From: Neobacillus endophyticus
GTDB taxonomy: Bacteria; Bacillota; Bacilli; Bacillales; Cytobacillaceae
Direction of reading: 5' to 3'
Length of the DNA stretch: 64,000 nucleotides
Assembly (NCBI RefSeq): GCF_013248975.1
Contig: NZ_JABRWH010000001.1
Span: 3,492,001 to 3,556,000 of the forward strand
The stretch's first letter is position 1, and every line of letters begins with the position of its first letter. Shown here one piece after another: positions 25,946 through 35,069 of the stretch. The notes beneath the pieces are model-generated. The model was not told the DNA's origin. It saw only the letters and a program-made list of their open reading frames with translations, and made no database searches. Both the position numbers and the translations under genes were made by a program.

Positions 25946-26440
25946 ATGCTTGTTGGTGTTTTGATCCTTAGTATTTTTATATCAATTGTTGAGATAAAAA
26001 AATGTATTTCCTTGATTTCTGATTTTCATTGGTTTGAATTAATTAGTGTTACACTTTTTGTGCTGTGCTTAAATAGTTTTTCGTTTAATTTTTACTCTTC
26101 AGGGTTTCCTTCTTTTGAGCTAAGCGAGATACTGTTGCAGTACATTATTGTCAATGTTCATTTTGAATTCATGTACCCTTTGTTATTCATTTTTGTCCTT
26201 ACACAGTACAAAAGAAACAAGTTACGAATCGTTCGATATGGGTGGACTTTACTTTGGTTTATTGGATACCTATTATTACTTTTATTGGATCACTATTTGG
26301 GAGTGCTGCAACTAGGTCGTTTTTATATGTTTGCTATGGTCGCCGCTTCTTTTTACATTGTTATCAATATTTTTGCGTCAATATATTTCATGGGGAAGTT
26401 TAGAAAAATTCTAGCACGAGAGGGTATTATTCTTGAGTAA
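25946..26440 (+). CDS. Integral membrane protein, CBO0543-like (gene 1 of 3)
   Basis: About 164 residues with four or five hydrophobic helices and a basic C-terminus (FRKILAREGIILE). GGGGGGAGAGT directly precedes ATG 25946, so I reject the longer frame from 25847. It overlaps the next gene by 8 bp. The three adjacent proteins share size, helix count and aromatic-rich loops and look like paralogues of the CBO0543 type. Function unknown. Confidence 0.65.
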   Translation: MLVGVLILSIFISIVEIKKCISLISDFHWFELISVTLFVLCLNSFSFNFYSSGFPSFELSEILLQYIIVNVHFEFMYPLLFIFVLTQYKRNKLRIVRYGWTLLWFIGYLLLLLLDHYLGVLQLGRFYMFAMVAASFYIVINIFASIYFMGKFRKILAREGIILE

Positions 26441-26996
26441 TTTAAAGGAAATACTATATAAGATTTTTCAAGCAATCCAACCGAAATCATTTGATAAAAA
26501 TGAATGGTTTATCTTGTTTATAACATGCTTGACTGTAGGGGTTGTTATCTATTTACATAAAAAGCATGGGAAAATGAAGATTTCTGAACAAATTTTTATT
26601 TTTTTGTTCAATTTCTATTTAGCATCCTTTGGTGATTATTTATTAGCAACAAAGCCGATTGATCTGTACGACACGATCGATCGAAACAAAGTCGAGTTTT
26701 TTGATATCCTTTTGGAAGTAATCGTATATCCAGCCACCATGACCATTTTCATGCATCTTTTTGTTCTATTCAAGATGAAAAAGTTTTCTTTCATTATCCT
26801 TGGAACGTGTGTGCTTATTTTATTAGAATGGATAGCAGAAACTTGGTTTTCAACTTATTCCTATAAAAAATGGAAGCTTATCTACAGTGTCCCTTTTTAT
26901 GGCATAGTATTGACCGTCAATGTATACCTGTTAAGTTGGATTCAAAAAAAGCTACATAGTCATATAAATTTCTTAAAGGAAGACAAAATTTTATGA
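26433..26996 (+). CDS. Integral membrane protein, CBO0543-like (gene 2 of 3)
   Basis: A 187-residue protein with about five helices. The N-terminal cytosolic part is MSNLKEILYKIFQAIQPKSF; loops carry FGDYLLATKPIDLYDTIDRN and WIAETWFSTYSYKKWKLIYS. The start is TTG at 26433 inside the end of the preceding gene (coupled), with GAGAGGG upstream. It overlaps the next gene by ATGA. Function unknown. Confidence 0.68.
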   Translation: MSNLKEILYKIFQAIQPKSFDKNEWFILFITCLTVGVVIYLHKKHGKMKISEQIFIFLFNFYLASFGDYLLATKPIDLYDTIDRNKVEFFDILLEVIVYPATMTIFMHLFVLFKMKKFSFIILGTCVLILLEWIAETWFSTYSYKKWKLIYSVPFYGIVLTVNVYLLSWIQKKLHSHINFLKEDKIL

Positions 26997-27487
26997 TAGG
27001 ACTTTGGATTGCCATAATTTTTTTTAATTTTATTGCCTTTAAGACGAATAAACGGCTAACGTCCAATCAAATTGTTCACATTTGGGCATTTACGGTCGCG
27101 TTTCAATTTCTTTTTGACTGGATTGTTGAAATTAAGTATTGTGCCTACTGGTATTTTGACAAAGGAGTAGATTGGAAAGGAATACCTAGCCATACAGTAT
27201 TAATTGCTCCTGTAAATATGATGCTTCTAAATAATTTCCCGTTTAATTCCAGATTTTCAAAACAGGCTGTTACTATTGCCTGTTGGACTATAGGGGTAAT
27301 CATGTACGAAGCAATCGCCTTACTTCCGAAGCCTTTCGGATACTTCCATTTGGGCTGGTGGAGGTTGTGGTATGACTTACTAATTGTTCCCATTCTGATT
27401 CTTATTTTATTAGGCTATTATAAGTGGATATGTAAATTAGAAAGGAAAGCGGCAATTCACATAAATAAAAGAGAATTTCGAAAATAA
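26993..27487 (+). CDS. Integral membrane protein, CBO0543-like (gene 3 of 3)
   Basis: A 164-residue protein with four helices and the family-like pattern FLFDWIVEIKYCAYWYFDKG, WKGIPSHTVLIAPVNMMLLN and HLGWWRLWYDLLIVP. It starts in an ATGA overlap with the previous gene and has AAAGGAAG upstream. The C-terminus is basic and cytosolic. This member best fits the CBO0543 family as I recall it. Function unknown; the trio is probably made as a unit. Confidence 0.7.
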   Translation: MIGLWIAIIFFNFIAFKTNKRLTSNQIVHIWAFTVAFQFLFDWIVEIKYCAYWYFDKGVDWKGIPSHTVLIAPVNMMLLNNFPFNSRFSKQAVTIACWTIGVIMYEAIALLPKPFGYFHLGWWRLWYDLLIVPILILILLGYYKWICKLERKAAIHINKREFRK

Positions 27488-27784
27488 GCCTATGAGGTTT
27501 TGAAATCAGTATAAATAAAATAGCTAAATCATTGTATTCTAATATGAGGAGTTACGGATCAGGAGGATGTATGAAGTGGGATAAATGTTTGGAGAATAAT
27601 TGGTTCTTCTAGGATCGATCATGGCGGGGAAGATTGCAATATGTTAATTGCTGAATAGTCGCTCGTAGGAAATAAAGTAGGACTAAAATATCTGGCTCAT
27701 TCTTAAAAAAATGATATAATAATACGGCTGAAGAGCATAATGAAAATAAGATTCAATGTCTAGAGCGTAAAAGGGGAAAGTACT

Positions 27785-28435
27785 GTGACAAATTTTTTAG
27801 AAGTAAAAGAGTTAATCCAAAATAGAAGAAGCATTCGGAAATATAAAGACCATGACGTATCTAACGAGGATATTTATGAAATCCTCGATTGTGCACGTTA
27901 TGCTCCATCGGATACGAATTCTCAGACTTGGGAATTTCTCGTCATAAAAAACCGAGAAAAAATAAAAAAAATTGAAGAAATGACATGGGATGCGCTTAGA
28001 GAGCGTGCGAAGGAAGCGGAAGAAAAGGGGTTTGAAAAAGAAGGGAAACTTCTTCTCCGTTCATTTGGACCATATGCGACCGCCTTCTCCGGTGCACCTG
28101 CATTGATCATTTGCTTAGCGACACCTTATAATTCGAAATTCAAGGAAAAAATATTTGATCCGATCGAACTCGTGGAAGAGTCTGTATGGGTGGAAGAAGG
28201 AATCAAATCAAGCTGCTTAGCATCACAAAATCTAATGCTTGCTGCGTATGCAAAAGGGTTAGGAACATGTCCAATGACGGGACCTGTGTTACTTGCCCAA
28301 GAAAGAATTCGTGAATATTTGGCGATCGAAAGAGTGAAAGAAATTAATATGGTCATCGCCCTTGGATATCCGGAAGAAACTCCGAAGAAAATGGCGCGTA
28401 AAGAAGTAAGCGAAATCTCAGTGATTATTGAATAA
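27785..28435 (+). CDS. Nitroreductase-family flavoprotein
   Basis: A 216-residue FMN enzyme. RRSIRKYKDHDV (15-26) binds FMN phosphate, YAPSDTNSQTWEFLVI is the conserved second segment, and LAAYAKGLGTCPMTGP with IALGYPEETPKK complete the family pattern. It would reduce nitro compounds, quinones or related acceptors with NAD(P)H as a dimer. The GTG start follows AAGGGGAAAGTACT. Monocistronic with a terminator about 90 bp downstream. Confidence 0.87.
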   Translation: MTNFLEVKELIQNRRSIRKYKDHDVSNEDIYEILDCARYAPSDTNSQTWEFLVIKNREKIKKIEEMTWDALRERAKEAEEKGFEKEGKLLLRSFGPYATAFSGAPALIICLATPYNSKFKEKIFDPIELVEESVWVEEGIKSSCLASQNLMLAAYAKGLGTCPMTGPVLLAQERIREYLAIERVKEINMVIALGYPEETPKKMARKEVSEISVIIE

Positions 28436-28527
28436 TAGTAGGACAATTTAATTTAACAATAAGGTTGCTTCTGTATTGAATTTTGAGCTTCACGGATGGC
28501 TATATAGAGGTCTATTGTTCAATGCTA

Positions 28528-28570
28528 AATCCCAATTTCTCATTTACCGAGTAATTGGGATTTTTTATTT
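28528..28570 (+). terminator. Terminator after nitroreductase
   Basis: AATCCCAATT pairs with AATTGGGATT, followed by TTTTATTTTG. Confidence 0.8.
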
Positions 28571-28767
28571 TGATTGATCCTAACTGATGTGAATTAGATT
28601 TTTATGAATGTCTACTGTTTAAACAGTCTTTTTTTATTCACAACATTAAAGTTTAGCAGAGTCTTCTAAATTCATTCAAAGGGGGAACCGTTTGGAAAAA
28701 TGCGAAATTCCAACGTCAAGTCTATTTCCAGGTCGATTCCCCAAATATACAAGTGTAAAATAATAGG

Positions 28768-29727
28768 TTATTGCGCCATTGCTTCTTGATATTCGAATTT
28801 TAGTTTTTCGATGATTTTTTGGACGGATAGAATTTCCTTGATTTCATCTACCCTTGCACCAGCAAAAACAAGGCCATTTTGGACGTCACCTTCTACGGAT
28901 TTAATCAATGAATCCAGTGTACAAAAACGATAAGAGCAGTTTTTTAGGCAATTTTGGCATTTCGTAATTTTAAGTTTATCTGAGCTGCTGATTAAATCAG
29001 TGAAATGATTGGTAATAGCCCTTCCTTGTAAGCCCACGGTCGTTTTAACTAAAATGGTATCTTCTTTACGGGCATCAACATATTTTTGCTTAAAAGAAAG
29101 TGGGGCATCACATTCCTCGCTTGCAACAAATCTTGTTCCCATTTGGACACCAGCTGCCCCCATTTGCAGAGCTTTAGCAATATCATGCCCTGTCATAATT
29201 CCACCTGCGGCAATAACTGGGACGGAAACTGCTTCGACCACTTCAGGAAGAATGTCAAAAAGAGGCCTGTCCGTTCCTAAATGTCCACCAGCTTCAAATC
29301 CCTCAACAACAACAGCAGCAGCTCCAAGCCGCTCAGAAATTTTCGCGAGTTTAGCAGAAGAAACTATTGAAATGACTGGAATTCCGGCTTGTTTTCCCCA
29401 TGCATACATGTCTCTGGAAATTCCAGCACCTGAAATAATGAAATCCACTTTTTCTTCTAGTGCAGCTTTCATTTTTTCCGCAAAATCATTCATAGCAAAT
29501 AATACATTGACACCGATATACCCTGTACCTTTTAAGAGATTTTTAGCTTTTCTAATATGTGTTCGCATATCTTCAACTGATATTCCTGTGCCAGATATAA
29601 TTCCAATACCACCTTCATTTGCTACAGCTGAGGCTAGATTGCTTAATGAGATCCCGACGCCCATCCCACCTTGTAGGATTGGAACTGTAGGCATCATGTG
29701 CGAGATTTTCAGTTGTGGAAAGTTCAA
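28768..29727 (-). CDS. Nitronate monooxygenase family (2-nitropropane dioxygenase/FabK-like)
   Basis: A 319-residue TIM-barrel FMN protein: PILQGGMGVGISLSNLASAV, GVNVLFAMNDF, EGFEAGGHLGTDRPLF, VIAAGGIMTGHDIAKALQMGA, GVQMGTRFVASEE. The C-terminus has a four-cysteine cluster CQNCLKNCSYRFC typical of one NMO/enoyl-reductase-like subgroup. It would oxidise alkyl nitronates, or act on an enoyl substrate if FabK-like. The start is TTG 29727, with GAGG upstream. Monocistronic. Confidence 0.85.
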   Translation of the reverse strand: MNFPQLKISHMMPTVPILQGGMGVGISLSNLASAVANEGGIGIISGTGISVEDMRTHIRKAKNLLKGTGYIGVNVLFAMNDFAEKMKAALEEKVDFIISGAGISRDMYAWGKQAGIPVISIVSSAKLAKISERLGAAAVVVEGFEAGGHLGTDRPLFDILPEVVEAVSVPVIAAGGIMTGHDIAKALQMGAAGVQMGTRFVASEECDAPLSFKQKYVDARKEDTILVKTTVGLQGRAITNHFTDLISSSDKLKITKCQNCLKNCSYRFCTLDSLIKSVEGDVQNGLVFAGARVDEIKEILSVQKIIEKLKFEYQEAMAQ

Positions 29728-30061
29728 TTAAATTCCTCATTTCATCTAACTATTTTGTTTAACTATTATAAGATTCCATAAAAACACCTCTTCCAATAGT
29801 TACATTTGTCATTGTCATAAAAAGTTCAAAAATCTACAATACTGCATTTTAAGGGTGGGGATCTATTAATTTATAGGGATAATACCATTCAACTTAGAGA
29901 AAATGGTTATATGAAATAAGTGGTTCAGCTTATGAAGAATGATCGTTCAACTGGGGGAAAGACCTATTTTCATTCGGGCATACTGATTTTCCAGCTAGCC
30001 CGAATGAAAGATTGATAATCGCCATATTAAGTTTTCTTGATCTTCCCGAAAAAGATGGCGA
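29728..30061. other. Intergenic region without recognised features
   Basis: About 330 bp between two minus-strand genes. ATCGCCAT/ATGGCGAT arms around 30020-30063 could form a weak stem at the end of the SulP gene, but there is no clear T-run. No gene seen. Confidence 0.4.
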
Positions 30062-31807
30062 TTAGGTTAAAGATGTACCGAGAGTCGTTCGTTTAGCCTT
30101 CACTGGTTGGAGAGACAACTTGGAGCATTCGCTAAAAGCAAATTGTTTACAACCTATGCATTTTATCGTATCTAATTGGCTTAATGCTTTATTAAGTGCA
30201 TCCCCTGTATGGTCAAAAAAGTTTCTTTCCCCAATTTCTTTATGTAACCCAGTAGAAAAAAGTAATTCTTTAGGCTGCTTCTGGATTCCAGAAATGATAA
30301 GGTGTTGTTTATGATGTTTTAATTGTTTAACGATTTTATGGAGGAGAGCCTCTCCCGAAGTATCAATGAATGGAACTTTGCTCATCCTTAATAGAAGCAC
30401 TCGCGGTTTGGAGCGAAGAATTTCTTCCAGTTCCTCTTCAAATCGTTCAGTTGATCCAAAGAATAAAGGTCCTTCTAATGTATAAATATGAACTTGAGGA
30501 CAGTTAGAACCTTTATTTACGATTTCAGGTTTCACTAGTTTATCAGCCGGGTCCGGTAAAACCTTTGATACTTTCAACGTACCACTCATTTTCCGCACAA
30601 AGGCTACCAGTGCTAAAAGGATGCCTCCACCAACTCCAGTCGTTAGATCAACAAATACAGTTAATAGGAAAGTAACGACTAATATTTTCGAGTCCATGGT
30701 TTTCGTTTTTAAGATTTGTACAAACTCTTTCCGTTCGCTCATGTTCCATGCGACGAACATAAGAATAGGGGCCATACTTGCTAATGGAATGACTGAGGCA
30801 TACGGAGCAAACAGAACAAGCACTAGTAATACTACAATCCCATGAATCACACCAGAGAAAGAGGAAGCTGCACCGTTTTTAATATTTGTTGCTGTTCGGG
30901 CGATGGCTCCTGTAGCTGGAATTCCGCCAAATAATGGTGCAATCATATTGGCTAATCCTTGCGCAATGAGTTCTCTATTGCTGTTATGTTTAGTGTTGGT
31001 CATACTGTCCGCAACTAAGGCTGATAATAATGATTCAATTCCTCCAAGCATGGCAATAACAAGAGCTGCTGGGAGTAATTCAATCAGCAAATTCCCTGTG
31101 ATATCTGGAAAATCAAAGGTTGGTAATTTATTAGGGATTTCTCCATAAGTTGATCCGATTGTTGCGACAGTGTTAGGAAAGAAAAAATAGGCAACGAGAG
31201 TTGATACAATCAATCCCATCAGTGATCCAGGGATTTTTGATACATATTTTTGGGCCAATATAACAATAGCCAAACTGATTACAGCTATCAAAATACTGTA
31301 GATATTTAGTGTGTGTAGATTCACAAAAATTTCCTTCATTTTTAAAATAAATGAATCTTCTTTTTTTAGGTTACTAAGACCTAAGAAATTAGAGATCTGG
31401 CCGGAAAAGATAATGACAGCGATTCCTGCTGTAAATCCGGTCACAACAGGGCGGGGGATAAACTTTATAAACCTTCCTAATTTGAATACACCCATGAGCA
31501 AAATCATGATCCCAGCTAAGAAGCCGGCGATTAACAGTTTTTCATATCCAAACTGCATAACAACCCCTAATAAGACAGGGACAAAGGCACCAGTTGGTCC
31601 TGCAATCTGATATTTAGATCCTCCAAAAAGCGAAATCATAATACCGGCAATGATGGTCGTATAAAGTCCATATTCCGGCCTTACCCCTGAAGCAATGGCA
31701 AAGGCCATCGCTAAAGGAATCGCTACAATTCCAACGATCAGCCCAGCTACTGCATCTTTCCGAAGATGGCTTAAGTTATACCTATTTAACTGTTTAATAG
31801 CTATCAT
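30062..31807 (-). CDS. SulP-family anion (bicarbonate/sulfate) transporter with STAS domain
   Basis: A 581-residue transporter with ten or more membrane helices, the SulP pattern RKDAVAGLIVGIVAIPLAMAFAIASG, GLYTTIIAGIMISLFGGSKYQIAGPTGAF, and a cytosolic STAS domain (about 440-545, PRVLLLRMSKVPFIDTSGE). A Cys-rich tail (CIGCKQFAFSECSKL) is extra. The upstream carbonic anhydrase ends 2 bp before its start, so the pair is cotranscribed; CA-SulP pairs are taken to import bicarbonate. The arrangement matches Bacillus yvdA-yvdB. Some SulP proteins carry sulfate instead. Confidence 0.88.
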   Translation of the reverse strand: MIAIKQLNRYNLSHLRKDAVAGLIVGIVAIPLAMAFAIASGVRPEYGLYTTIIAGIMISLFGGSKYQIAGPTGAFVPVLLGVVMQFGYEKLLIAGFLAGIMILLMGVFKLGRFIKFIPRPVVTGFTAGIAVIIFSGQISNFLGLSNLKKEDSFILKMKEIFVNLHTLNIYSILIAVISLAIVILAQKYVSKIPGSLMGLIVSTLVAYFFFPNTVATIGSTYGEIPNKLPTFDFPDITGNLLIELLPAALVIAMLGGIESLLSALVADSMTNTKHNSNRELIAQGLANMIAPLFGGIPATGAIARTATNIKNGAASSFSGVIHGIVVLLVLVLFAPYASVIPLASMAPILMFVAWNMSERKEFVQILKTKTMDSKILVVTFLLTVFVDLTTGVGGGILLALVAFVRKMSGTLKVSKVLPDPADKLVKPEIVNKGSNCPQVHIYTLEGPLFFGSTERFEEELEEILRSKPRVLLLRMSKVPFIDTSGEALLHKIVKQLKHHKQHLIISGIQKQPKELLFSTGLHKEIGERNFFDHTGDALNKALSQLDTIKCIGCKQFAFSECSKLSLQPVKAKRTTLGTSLT

Positions 31808-31809
31808 AT

Positions 31810-32412
31810 TTACTCGCTCCTGGTTTCCAGATTTGGTATGTACACACTTTTAGGGTTATATCCGTTTATCAACAGATCTAATTTTCCTGTTTCAGGGTCA
31901 ATGATCATCCCATGAACAGGGATGTGTTTTGGGAATATCGGGTGGTTTTTGATAATATCGCAACTGTTTTTAACATTATCCTCCACACATTGAAAACCAG
32001 TCAGCCATTTGGACAAATCAATCCCTGCGTTAGCGAGTAGATCAAGCTGACTTTCGTCAATACCATTCTGTTTAGCTTTTTCAAGAATGGATGATGTTTC
32101 TAGACCCACCATGCCACATCCGTAATGTCCGATTACACACACTTCTTCAGCCTTTAATTCATAAATAGCGACTAGAATGCTTCGCATAATACTGCCGAAA
32201 GGGTGGGAGACAGTTGCACCAGCATTTTTGATTATTTTCGCATCACCGTTTCCTATCCCCATCGCCTTCGGAAGTAATTCCAGTAAACGGGTATCCATAC
32301 AAGTTAGGATCACTAGTTTTTTATCTGGATATTTTGTCGTTTTAAACTCTTGATACCTGTGTTGATCAACAAAAGTCTTGTTAAAATCTAGAATTTCAGA
32401 AATTGTATACAT
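31810..32412 (-). CDS. Beta-class carbonic anhydrase
   Basis: A 200-residue beta-carbonic anhydrase that interconverts CO2 and bicarbonate. Zinc ligands and catalytic dyad are visible: CMDTR (C38, D40, R42) and GHYGCG (H96, C99). Length and the N-terminus ISEILDFNKTFVDQHRYQEF fit the short YvdA/YtiB-like form. AAAGGAGGAAAAATCT precedes the ATG. It is the first gene of an operon with the SulP transporter, which suggests bicarbonate supply. Confidence 0.9.
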   Translation of the reverse strand: MYTISEILDFNKTFVDQHRYQEFKTTKYPDKKLVILTCMDTRLLELLPKAMGIGNGDAKIIKNAGATVSHPFGSIMRSILVAIYELKAEEVCVIGHYGCGMVGLETSSILEKAKQNGIDESQLDLLANAGIDLSKWLTGFQCVEDNVKNSCDIIKNHPIFPKHIPVHGMIIDPETGKLDLLINGYNPKSVYIPNLETRSE

Positions 32413-32645
32413 AGATTTTTCCTCCTTTAATCAATCACCTATTAATTGGTATGGAAATTAATGGTTTGCAACCAAAGAAAACTATAAATGTAAATTGAGA
32501 AAAATTCTGGTATTTTTTGTGAACAAATTGTTAACTACACAAAATTGAGACAATAGTATGTTTTAGAAAAATATCTTTATAGGGGTTATGAACCAAAAAG
32601 GCTGATTTTCTAAATATAAAAACAGTCGAAGTGGGGGAAGTACTT

Positions 32646-32756
32646 ATGTTAAGTGAAAAGTTAATTCTTTATAAAGAAATTGGATATTTTGTTAATAAGA
32701 AATGTAATAATCAAGGTTTAAGAAAAAAAGTAAGTAGAAAAATAAGTAAATATTAG
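32646..32756 (+). CDS. Small basic peptide, 36 aa, hypothetical
   Basis: A 36-residue reading frame MLSEKLILYKEIGYFVNKK... ending RKKVSRKISKY. GGGGGA lies 7 nt upstream of the ATG. It is strongly basic at the C-terminus. It is followed 13 bp later by the next gene, so the two may be cotranscribed. No family recognised. Confidence 0.4.
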   Translation: MLSEKLILYKEIGYFVNKKCNNQGLRKKVSRKISKY

Positions 32757-32769
32757 GGGGAGTATAAAA

Positions 32770-33103
32770 ATGATAAACTATGACAATCGTATTTGCTTCA
32801 ATTGAAAATACAGCTAACGGTGAAGTCTCTTTAAAAACAACTTTTCAATATAAGCAAGAGGGGAATATGATCACTGCAACGTATAGTGGAGGTTCTATCG
32901 TCAAAGGTTTCCTAATTGGTATGGCAAAGGAAGATGGTTACCTAGAGTTTAAATATAACCACGTTAATACCAATAATAAAATTAGAGGAGAATGTGTTTC
33001 GACGCCTGAAGTCTTAGGTGATGGGCAAATTAGACTGTATGAGAAATGGATATGGATTGATGCCGAAGGAAGTGAGGGTAATTCAATTATTGAAGAAGTG
33101 TAA
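32770..33103 (+). pseudogene. N-acetylglutamate-synthase-annotated small protein, 5' frameshift
   Basis: The 107-residue frame from 32780 (FASIENTANGEVSLKTTFQY...GGSIVKGFLIGMAKEDGYLEFKYNHVN...IRLYEKWIW) matches a Bacillus family of about 110 residues whose members begin MINYN.R. The ribosome site GGGGGAG (about 32756) fits the ATG at 32770, which reads MINYDNR and then runs out of frame at CGTATTTGC. One extra base or two missing bases there would restore a normal N-terminus. Translation from the in-frame ATG at 32780 would lose the first strand. The synthase label of this family is unproven. Confidence 0.6.
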
Positions 33104-33195
33104 ACAGGTACATAATTTTTTTGAAAAAACAGCTAGTTTTTTTAAAAATTTAACGCAAGGGGCTTGGCTAAAGCCAAATAAGCCAACCAATAGAC

Positions 33196-33411
33196 CTAAT
33201 AATCTGAACGACTTTCATCATTCCTTATTTCCTCAAATTCTCTGTATGTGGAGAAAATAGAGAGTACTGCACAAATAATAACATTTTCAAGTATATTGTA
33301 AGGAGAGTTAAAAAGAAGAACAAATACGCTAAGAAAAGAGAAACAGAAAATATAATCCCTTAAATAGGTCATGATAAGGACCATTCCTAAATACGCTTTT
33401 TCTTCATTCAT
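33196..33411 (-). CDS. Small membrane protein, hypothetical
   Basis: About 71 residues: MNEEKAYLGMVLIMTYLRDYIF with two hydrophobic segments (CFSFLSVFVLLFN; NVIICAVLSIFS) and a charged tail (YREFEEIRNDESRSDY). TGGAGG lies 9 nt upstream of ATG 33411. No family recognised. Confidence 0.5.
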   Translation of the reverse strand: MNEEKAYLGMVLIMTYLRDYIFCFSFLSVFVLLFNSPYNILENVIICAVLSIFSTYREFEEIRNDESRSDY

Positions 33412-33511
33412 TATTAAAACCTCCATTTGTATTCCATTTCATTGTAGTTTGGATTATGGTAATAAAGAAATAGGAAAATAGTAAATGTATTGTAAAATTA
33501 TTGTAAATGAA

Positions 33512-33560
33512 AACGATCGATAAATTCTAAAATAAAAGAATTTATTGATCGTCTTTTTTT
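33512..33560. terminator. Hairpin terminator
   Basis: ACGATCGATAAATTCT pairs with AGAATTTATTGATCGT (one mismatch), followed by CTTTTTTT on the plus strand. Confidence 0.7.
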
Positions 33561-33778
33561 ATAATAAGAAGCACAGAATGATAGGAGGTAAATACTCGGT
33601 TATAACATTTACAGTTTCAGTATTAAGTTTAACAATCCATAGATAAATATAACTGGAATAATTATGGATATTGGTTTTGTCAGTCTTAATTGCGTTAATT
33701 AAAGAATTAATTGGATTATGGTACTTAAATAACTCAATCAACCCAATGAAGGCACTGAACAGCTACTGACTAAATTTT

Positions 33779-33818
33779 ATGAATATTCCTTGACAGGAAT
33801 ATTCATGTTATATATAAT
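33779..33818 (+). promoter_or_regulatory. Sigma-A promoter with perfect palindromic operator for the ArsR pair
   Basis: TTGACA (33790-33795), a 17-bp spacer and TATAAT (33813-33818) make a consensus promoter. ATGAATATTCCT-TGAC-AGGAATATTCAT (33779-33806) is a perfect 12-bp inverted repeat centred on the -35 element, so a bound repressor would block polymerase. The gene 75 bp downstream is an ArsR repressor, so autoregulation is likely. Confidence 0.85.
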
Positions 33819-33893
33819 GTCAATAACAGGAAAATAATGAAGATGATGTAAATTTGGTTTTACCGGTGACCATCATTTGACGAGGTGAACAAC

Positions 33894-34238
33894 ATGTCAG
33901 GGAAGATTCCGGGCGAGAACATGACGACGCTTAGTGCTTTGTCTGAACCAAATCGTATGAATATCGTCGAACTCTTACGTGACGGCCCTCTGACAGTGGG
34001 AGAAATCGCCGACCAGTTGGGATTGAAGCAGCCCCAAACTTCGAAGCATCTAAAAGTGCTTAGCGACAACGGGATTGTAGAAGTGAAGGCAGAAGCCAAC
34101 CGCCGCATCTACAAGCTCCGGCCCGAGCCCTTCCAAGCGCTGGATTCTTGGATACAGTCCTTTCAGCGTGTGATTCAAGAAAGATTCGACAATCTAGATG
34201 CTTATTTGAAGGAATTACAGAACAAGGAAAATTCTTAA
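33894..34238 (+). CDS. ArsR-family transcriptional repressor
   Basis: About 114 residues. Winged helix: TLSALSEPNRMNIVELLRDGPLTVGEIADQLGLKQPQTSKHLKVLSDNGIVEVKAEANRRIYKLR. No metal-binding Cys motif (ELCV) is present, so the signal is not a soft metal. ATG 33894 follows GAGGTGAACAAC. It is followed after 28 bp by an SRPBCC gene; such ArsR-SRPBCC pairs are common, with the SRPBCC partner perhaps sensing a small hydrophobic ligand. It is preceded by its probable operator. Confidence 0.87.
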   Translation: MSGKIPGENMTTLSALSEPNRMNIVELLRDGPLTVGEIADQLGLKQPQTSKHLKVLSDNGIVEVKAEANRRIYKLRPEPFQALDSWIQSFQRVIQERFDNLDAYLKELQNKENS

Positions 34239-34266
34239 ATCATTTCATTTTCAAGGAGGAAAAACG

Positions 34267-34782
34267 ATGTCAAATAACACATTGGTTTCGAGAGTAGAGA
34301 ACGAACGAGTACTGGTATTGGAGCGTGTATTCGATGCGCCACGCGATCTTGTATTCAAAATGTTTAAAGAGCCGGAGCACCTGCAACACTGGTGGGGACC
34401 TAGGGGCTGGGAGATACCTGTTTGCACCATTGATTTCCGTCCAGGAGGAGTTTGGCACTACTGTATGAAGTGTGTCGATCAAAATCAGGGTCAATTTTTT
34501 GGTATGGAATCCTGGGGTAAAGGAGTTTATAAGGAGATTATCGAGCCGGAGAAGATTATCTACACCGATTACTTTTCGGATGCAGAGGGCAATTTGAATG
34601 ACTCGATGCCTTCGACAGAAATCACTCTGGAATTCATCGATTTGGCTGGGAAAACGAAGCTGATCAACAGTGCTGAATATGTGTCTCCAGAGGCACTTAA
34701 GACCGTTATGGACATGGGCATGCTGCAGGGCATCACAGAAACCTGGGATCGTTTGAACGAGCTTTTGGTGTCGCTGAAGTAG
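34267..34782 (+). CDS. SRPBCC (AHSA1/START-like) domain protein
   Basis: A 171-residue SRPBCC protein: VLVLERVFDAPRDLVFKMFKEPEHLQHWWGPRGWEIPVCTIDFRPGGVWHYCM is the AHSA1 N-terminus. These proteins fold around a hydrophobic cavity and bind lipophilic ligands. AAGGAGGAAAAACG precedes the ATG. It is the second gene of the ArsR operon. Confidence 0.87.
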   Translation: MSNNTLVSRVENERVLVLERVFDAPRDLVFKMFKEPEHLQHWWGPRGWEIPVCTIDFRPGGVWHYCMKCVDQNQGQFFGMESWGKGVYKEIIEPEKIIYTDYFSDAEGNLNDSMPSTEITLEFIDLAGKTKLINSAEYVSPEALKTVMDMGMLQGITETWDRLNELLVSLK

Positions 34783-34918
34783 ATTTACCGTAACACTTTC
34801 ACGCTTAGTAAGTTATGACTTAAACGTTACACGTTGATGAGATTGTAAATAGGATTTTAAGCAGTGTATTTCATACAATGAAAATTATCACTTTTCCAGA
34901 AGTTCTATACAAATTACG

Positions 34919-34951
34919 AGGGCGATGCTTAAATAGGGGCACCGCCTTTTG
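34919..34951 (+). terminator. Possible terminator of the ArsR-SRPBCC operon
   Basis: GGGCGATGC and GCACCGCC form an imperfect stem followed by TTTTG. Weak. Confidence 0.4.
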
Positions 34952-35069
34952 ATTACCCTTGATTAAGCGATAAGCAGTGAAGGAGAATCCCCCGTAGAAT
35001 ACGAAGAAAAGGTAGATTTTTTCAGTGTGTGTCGTTTAATGCGTTCACTTCAACAGAAAGAACGCTACA

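Noticed and set aside
29009..29731. 240-residue plus-strand frame opposite the nitronate monooxygenase gene
   Set aside because: Low-complexity Ser/Pro/Ile translation antisense to a clear enzyme gene, with no ribosome site.
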